Shown piece after piece: positions 57,197 to 64,000 of a stretch of DNA of 64,000 nucleotides. The stretch is from Siderastrea radians (taxonomy: Eukaryota; Cnidaria; Anthozoa; Scleractinia; Rhizangiidae). A program made the translations under genes and the position numbers. Where the stretch lies: assembly GCA_964017195.1 (NCBI GenBank), contig OZ024894.1:37794865-37858864 (forward strand), in the 5' to 3' direction. The notes below the pieces were generated by a model. The model was not told where the DNA came from, made no database searches, and saw only the letters and a list, made by a program, of their open reading frames with translations. Positions within the stretch are counted from its first letter, which is position 1, and every line of letters begins with the position of its first letter.

Positions 57197-58509
57197 ATCG
57201 GATTTTGTAACTGTCCCTTTAAAAGGTTCTTCCATTCCGGTGAGATGACATTTTTAATTCACCTTCGTCAGATAGAACATCACACAATTTCGTTATGCCT
57301 TTTTTAAAAAAATTATTTCTGAACATTGGTTTTCCACCAACACAAATGAATTGATTGTTCCAAATGATTTCATTTAGGACATCGAATTGTGTTGTGATTT
57401 GCCTAGTTTTATAAGTTGCCCATTCGCTGAGGCATTCTTTGTAAAACTTCGGGAGTGTCTTTGGGAGGAATTTCACATCACAGCTGCATTTCAGAAGAAA
57501 AGAATCACCAAAACCTGAAATATAATTATCAAGGAATACCTTCCACGTTGACTTGTATCCATCCAGGTATTTCTTCATGCACATGATTCTTTGAGTTTCG
57601 ACGAATGTTTCTACATCTGGCATTCTTGGACCACCATTTTTGTAGTTACTTATCAAAGTTGATCGTTTTATCTTATCTTTCCCAGAATTCCATACAAGGT
57701 TAAATGAAACTGGGTTTATCTCTTTAATGATTTCTCTCGTTAGAGGTATTTGTGAGGCTCGAAACATAAATTTTGGTCTTAATAGTCTGAATTCTGCCGA
57801 GTAGGCTTAAGTTTCTCCATCACCATGCGTTCATAGATTTTTTGATAGATTTAATAATGCTTTCAAAATTTAGGTCTAGGAACTTTTGCAAGTCGTAAGT
57901 GAAGAAAATTCCCAAGATTTTCATTGGTTTATTACCTTTATCTTTATCTATGCCAAGATCTTCTTGAAAGTCAGGTAGGCTACCAAGCCAACATGCTTCT
58001 GTTTTCTCTTCATATAATTTCAAGCCGGAAACATTTCCAAATCCATTGATAAGATGTTTCAACCGAATAAATGAACGCATGTTTTTGACAAAGGTGGTAA
58101 GATCATCAGCGAAGCGCTGAGTTTAATTTCATGATTTCCCACTTTGAATCCTTCGATTTCGTATAGCGATATTGGCAACTTCAAGCGCGATGATAGAAAC
58201 GTAAGTTGACAACGTAACACCTTGACAAACGCCTCGTTTGATTTGGAAGAGATCTGTTGCTAAGCCCATTATCATAACACAACTTGAAATCTTTGAGCAG
58301 AGAACTTCAACCCATCGAATCGCCGAAGTTGAAGGCTCTGAGTCTATGGAATAGAAACGAGTTGAAGGCCTTTTTAAAAATCAAAAGTCGTCATTAAACC
58401 GGGGTACGTTGTAGAGTTTTGTGTATTCCATTACATTACATCATTGATCGATCTGACGCCATCAAAAATAGTTCTACCTTTAACGTAGGCGCATTGGTTT
58501 TCGTGTATG

Positions 58510-60780
58510 ATTTCCGGTAAGACTTACGGCACTCGCACCAGGCTTCTCAACTTCAGTTTGATGCCCAGCCTGTTACGGTTTCGGGAAAAAAATTACATGT
58601 ATTATCGTTTTAACAGGGTACCCCAATTGACAACATTGCGTTATCACCGTTTGAGCGTCAGGCGTTTCACAGACACCCTGACAATCTAGATATTCTCTAA
58701 AAGGTTAATTATTGAAGATTTCGAAAAAGTATTTAGATAAAGAAAAGAGACAATTCTGTTGAAAATACAGCTAACGTTTTTCAAAAGTTCATCGTTCACA
58801 AAATCGGTTCCGCTCCACTCGAGATTGGTCTCGAGAGTAATACGAGCATCGCGCCGATTTCTTCACATCTTTGTCTGAAAAATCGTGTCTCGGAATTTTT
58901 CATCTGGCCTGGCCTGTTTTCTGTACACAGTTAAACTTTGAATTTTGAAAAACACCCCATCTCTTTCTTTAACGGATCATAACTTTTGAATGAATGTTTT
59001 GGTGTCAAATTGTCTGGCAGCATTCTTCCCAAATTTGAGCTAAATTGGTTGAAAACTCGCTGAACGCGAACTTTTAAGTTAATTGAGCGCACGTTTTAAA
59101 AAACGTGCGCTCAATTCTTGAAAACTTAGTTTCGAGAAAAAAGGCAAAATAGATGAGGAGACTTTTTCCCGGCCTGATGAGATTAAAACACCAAAGTGTC
59201 AGGATAATTACCTGCGGTTTGAGAGAGGGAAGGCTCAACTTAATTACCTTATAGCAATAGCGCAAAGATGCCGCCAAGTATGGTCATATTTTTATCAGAA
59301 AGCGACTTTCGTTCTGTGCGCGTGCCGTTCAAAGGGTCTTAACGCACTCGAAATTTTACCCTTATAATTTCACGTCGGCTGTACAATGCTGAAGACATAA
59401 ACAAGAAGAAAGGGTAAGACTTATCAAGCTGCCGTGACCCGAAAGACGAAAGCAAATGCGAAAGGAAAGCACGTTGAAGCCCGCGAAGAAGACGCTGCGT
59501 GCTCGGCTCAAGATCTAAGAGAGAACGTCCTGTCACAAATGCAAGCAGTTGGGTAACAATAAACTTCTTTATTACTCGAGACATTACTTTCACAATTTAC
59601 GTTTTCGAGGAAGATCACTTCCGGGTGACAAACTCGACAACAAACCGCTTCATCGAGCTTTTCTACGAGGGTTTCGCCTGACATGATTGTTGTCCTTTTC
59701 AATCGTTGCCATAATTATCCACAGAATTCTCCATCATCTTCTCTTTCCGCGTCTTGCAGCATCTCTACCGGTATCTTTAAGCGACTCGCAGACACGGCGT
59801 TCTCGTTCTTCTCTAGGTTTTTCCAACCACATTTTGTGATTATAAATATACGAGCTTTTGTCGTTTGCGGAAAGTTTACGGCCCACACCGAACAAAATTC
59901 TTTTGTACGCTTACGCTTTTTTGTTTGGCAGCTGCAGAGGCAAACAAGGAGGATCTCTTCATGTTTTCTACACAACAGACCCTTCGATAACGTGGGAATT
60001 GGTACGCAATCGATCTCATTGTCAAAACATCAGGGCCCTCTTGTGTCACATGATTTTTTCGGCGATGTTGACAGATAACTGCCAATCCGTAATAAGAGAA
60101 AATTAATGACCCTAACCTTTTTTCGTCCATAACTTTGCGTAGAAACAATCTTTTTTTCTGAAACTTTTTTGTATTAAAAGGAGAGGATTGAATAATATCT
60201 ATCTGAAAATGGCGAAAGCGTATTTTTTAACAAAGTGGTCAATTTTGGGGTACCATGATGCTTTACAAGATACAAAACTAGGGAAAAGTTTGAACGTGGT
60301 TAGAAAGAGCATACATCCAGGCCTCCGGCAAAGTCTTCTGTTAGATTAAACTTTAAAAGAAGTTGGACGGGATAAATTCCAATTTTTTAAGTGAATTTCT
60401 GACCTGCTTATGATGAAAACACGAAAAATTAATGGCCCTTTTCAAATAACCCAGAGAAATGTCTACTAGATAACTGGAATAAATTGCTCATTCATGGAAC
60501 TTTATGTACTTTTAAATCAATATGAAATATTCCCTGCGCTCTGGTCATGTGACCTATGACGTCACAACAACAAAGCTGACATTATTTTCTTGTTATTTTC
60601 CATCAACTTGCAAAATTCCATTTAGTTGCGCTTCAAACTGACAAAGATATTGAATCTAGGACTTAGTCCTCTATTTTTCTCTCGCAGTTTTGATATGCCA
60701 TAACATCACTCCCCATTTCTAAATCACCCATGACAATGTGCTTCTAATCACGTTTGTTGCTTTCGAATTGAGAAAGACCT
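58510..60780. other. Flank with no confident gene
   Basis: A 17-bp perfect hairpin with a 2-nt loop lies at 59081-59116 (AATTGAGCGCACGTTTT and inverse). Several overlapping frames cover 59499-60148 on both strands; none has a recognised domain. Confidence 0.45.
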
Positions 60781-60799
60781 GTTCTTACAGCAAGCTAAA

Positions 60800-60900
60800 A
60801 GGACTTTTTTGGCCATAGTCACGTGACTAATGACGTCACCACGCTAAGATTGATATGAGAGGTATTTCATGGTTTGTGTAAATATCACATGACCATATTA
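60800..60900. repeat. Dispersed repeat shared with 15720-15890
   Basis: Inverse of that copy: TTTTTTGGCCATAGTCACG, TGACGTCACCACGCTAAG, GATATGAGAGGTATTTCATG, TTTGTGTAAATATCACATGA. The two lie 45 kb apart in opposite orientation. Confidence 0.7.
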
Positions 60901-61217
60901 TTGTCATTATTATAGCAGTGCAAGACGTAGATATGCTATGACCCTAAATAGCATGCACAGTATAGGTTGCGAACGTAGCCCATGCAGCTAATTTTCCAGG
61001 AAAAAAAGAACCCTAACTTCTACAAAAAAATGAATAAAAAGCATTAATGCCGCTGAAATGTTCAAAAGTCTCTTAAATACTACAATGCCTCAAATAAATA
61101 CAAGCCAAGAAACTTAAAATAATTCCTTTTAAGAATTGTCACGTTAAAATCTAAAAGATATATAAAAAATTAAAATTCGTTCTCTGGAACCACATAGAAA
61201 TCTAAGTCCATTCCGCA

Positions 61218-61380
61218 TTACAACGAAATCTTAAAAGAGCGAGCAATACTTAAGCTGTGCGACAGAACAACTTTCTGCATACGCTTCAGTACATGCTTAG
61301 TTCGTTCTCCTACTAACTCCTTCATCTTCGCCTTAAGATCTTCAGACCATCCACCCAGTACATCAATAATGACATTGTAC
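61218..61380 (-). pseudogene. C-terminal tail of a retroelement ORF
   Basis: Reads [53 protein letters not shown] and stop, without breaks. 'VLGGWS..L...M..L.G......L..MQ...LS..L.IAR.FK' resembles the last residues of certain animal LINE ORFs. It abuts an (ATT)n tract (61383-61429). Confidence 0.5.
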
Positions 61381-61381
61381 T

Positions 61382-61382
<1 letters not shown>

Positions 61383-61429
<47 letters not shown>
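61383..61429. repeat. (ATT)n microsatellite
   Basis: Near-perfect ATT repeats between two element remnants. Confidence 0.95.
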
Positions 61430-61430
<1 letters not shown>

Positions 61431-61539
61431 AAGCCGCAAAAAAAGAGAATCAAAATAATCTGTATAGTGAAATCGTCCAAACTCTTTCAAAATTTTGCGA
61501 AATTGATTGTTGCACTCGGGAAACTGAATCAGATCGATA

Positions 61540-61895
61540 CTCTGATCCTTTTCCATGAAGGTTGAGACTCTGTGCATTTGCTTTGGTAACATGGCATTGG
61601 CATATTTGATTGACCACAGAACCCAGGAAACACATCACAGAAATTCACTGTACCTGTAAAATTGTTGATAGTGCTGTAGTTGTTGCTGGAAGTACTAGCT
61701 TGAAGAGGTAGTTTCTCTTCAGTAATAGGGCTGTTAGTTTGCTTTTGAATATCACTTTTTTGCTTGCATCCACTGATTATATTTGACAGTTCCTTTGCCT
61801 GATTCTCACCGCCCCCTTCATATGAGTTCAGGCTGAGGACATTGCGGTGTCCAGTTACATCAATGATTTTCTCTCTTGGGGCAAGAGCATTTTTT
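61540..61895 (-). pseudogene. Crypton-like tyrosine recombinase C-terminus
   Basis: The minus strand reads APREKIIDVTGHRNVLSLNS, YEGGGENQAKELSNIISG, CKQKSDIQKQTNSPITEEK, ending QPSWKRIRVSI. 'TGHRNV.SLN.Y' matches the H-x-x-R-like / catalytic-Tyr end of tyrosine recombinases found in Crypton elements and derived genes. The open frame runs on upstream to 62005 only because it enters the antisense of the neighbouring LINE 5' region. The N-terminal catalytic Arg half is absent. Confidence 0.5.
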
Positions 61896-62205
61896 ACTTT
61901 TTGTGCCGAGGGGCCCCAGTGGGGATAGTAAGTGTCACCAATGCCTTCCCCGTAAATGCTGGGAAACGCCCTCCCGCAACACACAGGCTCTACCAGCGAA
62001 GCCATATGCCGCGCGTCCTCGTCTCGTAGCCCCTGGTAATGCTTTAAGCAGCTGAGCGGCAGTTTCGAAAGGCGAGTATCCAGCGCCTTTACCTAACTGG
62101 AATCTGTGATTAAGGGAAGGAAAACCCCTACAGAAAAACCCTGGCCCTCCTGGTTGGGGGTTGGGCGTGGGGCTAATCATCTCACTCCATAAAACCAGCT
62201 CGATT

Positions 62206-64000
62206 ATGGAAACCGCAAACTCAACGATTAATGGTTATAATGGGTCCAGTACAACGACTTGCCGGACCCCCGACGATGTATTCATCAGTTGGATCGACGG
62301 AGATATGACGAATACGGGTGAAATCCGAAAGGAAGCCCACATTCCGATTAAGTCGCTGGCTGACCCAAAGACGGGAGTCAAAGTGGGATGCTGGAGTGTG
62401 AGAACAATGTTCTCAGTTGGTAAGACAGCTCAGACAACAACCGAGATGGATCGTTACGGTATTGGTATTCTGGGGTTAGTGAATGCCGGTGGTCAGGCTT
62501 TGGACGACTGAAGACACAAACGGCTGAGACCATCATTTACTCGGGCAGGGACGACAATGCACATCAGAGTGGTGTTGCAATAATCATGTCTAAGGAGGAA
62601 GCACCATGTTTAGACAGTTGGAGGCCAATAAATGACAGCATGATAACAGCCCTCTTCTACTCACCGTTTACTAAGACGACAATCATCCAGGTGTATGCCC
62701 CGACTAATGAGGCGGAAGAAGAAGAGAAGGACAACTTCTACGAGCAATGGCAAAAGATTGTGGATGCTACACCGAGGCATGATATGCTTCTTTCGAACGT
62801 TTTATGCGACAGAGAGCAATAATCTTAACTACTATTAAATGAAGTGGGAGCCTCTGCTTCCTCTTATTGCACCTTAGATTGAATTATAGGATTCAATTCC
62901 TTCTTAATTGTCACCTTTCCTTATTGCATAAGCATGCCTAAACCTGTACCTGTAAACGCCATTGTCGGAGGTGTTGTTGTTGTTGTTTTTTTTTTGTTTT
63001 TTGTTTTTTTTTTTGTCTCACTTTTTGTACTACGATTAGTAATGTTGTGTAAGATAAGTGCAGTATTGCAATTCGTTTTTGTACGTAGTATTGTAATTAG
63101 TTTCATGCGGTTTTTGTAACTCAAAAAATAAATAAAATACAATGAAATGATATGCTTTTGATTCTGCGCGACTGGAATGCAAAAGTTGGCCAACAGCAAG
63201 TTGGAGAGGAAGGCATTGTGGGAAAGTATGGTTTACAAGGACAAAGAAATGACAATGGAGAGCGGTTCGTAGCTTTTTGGGCACTGAACAACCTGGCAAT
63301 TGTATCAACTATGTTCCCACATAAGGACATACATAGATACCCATGAAAATCACCAAATGGCCAATACCGCAATCAGATTGACCATGTGGCCATTCGGTCC
63401 AACTATGAGCGATTCGTGCAGGATGTCAGGGCATATAGAGGTGCAGATGTTGCTAGCGACCACAACCTAGCGATTGCGAAGACACTGCTAAAGCTTAACA
63501 GAACTGGCAGAAAGGTACTTGTTGTTAAGAGGTATGACACAAGTAAGCTGAACATGCCTGAAACCAGGAAAAAGTTTCAAGTGGAACTAAGAAACAGGTT
63601 CAGCTGTTTATCAATTGATGATGATGATGAGGAGGAGGAGGAGGGAAGTGGGCAGGAGAGTATGGAGTACTCGAAAGCAGGGTAGAGAGTAAGTAGACAG
63701 GGATTAAAAACGTTTTCTGCGAAACAGCGAAGGAAGCACTAGGCTACAGGACAAAGAGCAGCAGGAGTTGGATCAGCTCCGATAGCTGGAAGGGGATTGA
63801 GGAAAGGAGACAGCTAAAATGAAGAGTACTGGGCGCAAAGTTAGAGAGAATTAGAGCGAGGTTGCAAGAGGATTACAGAAAGAAAGATCAGAAGGTTAAG
63901 AGAAGCCTAAAGAGGGACAAGAAAGAATGGGCTAACGGTATCGCCGAAGAAGCGGAAAATGCTGCGAAGCTTGGGCAGATGAAGGGTGTTTACGATGCCA
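62206..64000 (+). pseudogene. LINE endonuclease-RT ORF (incomplete at window end)
   Basis: The APE endonuclease is legible: KVGCWSVRTMFSVGKTAQTT, MDRYGIGILGL, then a one-base frameshift near 62475 to SECRWSGFGRLKTQTAET, IIQVYAPTNEAEEEEKDNF, DWNAKVGQQQ, QIDHVAIRSNY and SDHNLAIAK (SDH motif). A TGA replaces Trp at 63343-63345. A 355-bp insertion splits the frame at 62790. Downstream frames run to 64000 without reaching RT motifs. Leader sequence (about 62000-62205) precedes ATG 62206. Confidence 0.85.
62792..63146 (+). mobile_element. Short retrotransposed insert inside the LINE endonuclease
   Basis: ATGATATGCTT is duplicated at 62779-62789 and 63147-63157, in the middle of the D-M-L-L codons of the LINE. 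The insert ends AATAAATAAAATACAATGAAA-like (A-rich with AATAAA), as expected for reverse-transcribed RNA. Its body has TTG/T runs (62970-63020) and no coding frame. It could be a SINE or a severely truncated LINE 3' end. Confidence 0.75.

Larger units (their letters stand above)
53370..58500 (-). pseudogene. LINE (RT and zf-RVT regions) split by nested insertions
   Basis: On the minus strand, 58500-58080 holds decayed RT motifs (SNRSLPNQTRRL-like, RFADDLTTFVK over frames). 57820-58080 reads MRSFIRLKHLINGFGNVSGL, KLYEEKTEACWLGSLPDF. 57219-57767 reads NLVWNSGKDKIKRSTLIS, GGPRMPDVETFV, IKYLDGYKSTWKVFL-like. After the foldback, 54112-53790 resumes with TLDSKTKEFQ, YKMGIVSSPTCTFCRKSEES, and HLFIHCE (zf-RVT finger). 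The 3' end has AATAAA and a short A-rich tail near 53370. Confidence 0.8.

Noticed and set aside
53933..57307. Two copies of a small gene (IDGSVL.SAQRCFEKKSR)
   Set aside because: They are mirrored arms of the foldback at 54113-57196, and the downstream residues diverge at once outside the arms.

Overview
The window is eukaryotic and animal. Its exons are split by introns with canonical splice signals, the non-coding DNA is AT-rich and full of microsatellites, MITEs, LINEs and Penelope-like elements (PLEs), and there is no bacterial-style operon. The one confident host gene has the von Willebrand factor D + EGF architecture (VWDE, or coral 'mucin-like' proteins). Together with the mobile-element types, this points to an anthozoan cnidarian, most likely a stony coral. 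That taxonomic call is inference.

Host gene. One gene on the minus strand covers at least 1-44482 and leaves the window at its 3' end. I reconstructed ten exons by hand: 44482-44255, 36301-36138, 21047-20612, 7381-7107, 4315-4201, 3171-2908, 2460-2346, 1912-1508, 799-689 and 102-<1. All ten join in one open frame (2215 nt, about 738 codons) with compatible phases at every junction. They encode the later part of a VWD domain, a cysteine-containing region with a furin-like site, an EGF, a VWDE-type linker, a Cys-rich module, an Ig/cadherin-like fold and then serial EGFs. One intron (2907-2461) appears to use a GC-AG donor. The N-terminal exons were not found in 44483-64000.

Introns and flank. 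These are an archive of nested mobile DNA. The 13 kb intron (7382-20611) holds a THAP-domain relic, a LINE tail, a PLE split by a long-TIR element at TTAA, a PLE-associated hammerhead ribozyme, a TTAA-flanked piggyBac-like MITE and a 1.7 kb foldback. The 15 kb intron (21048-36137) holds head-to-head PLE pieces, a tandem tRNA-derived SINE triplet, a LINE split by a 1.4 kb DNA transposon, several MITEs and a 4.9 kb long inverted repeat with its own insertion. The 8 kb intron (36302-44254) holds a MITE, another ribozyme-like motif, a decayed unidentified ORF and a 5'-truncated LINE. Upstream of 44482 lie a 3.2 kb foldback with 9-bp target duplication and subterminal 10-bp repeats, a LINE split by a foldback that is itself split by a MULE-like element, a Crypton-like recombinase relic, and a LINE with an APE endonuclease that runs off the window end.

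Several insertions can be undone on paper: removing them with one target copy rejoins an interrupted reading frame, which gives relative ages for the layers. The most interesting signals are the PLE-linked hammerhead ribozyme motifs, the GC-AG intron, and the multi-level nesting of foldback elements.
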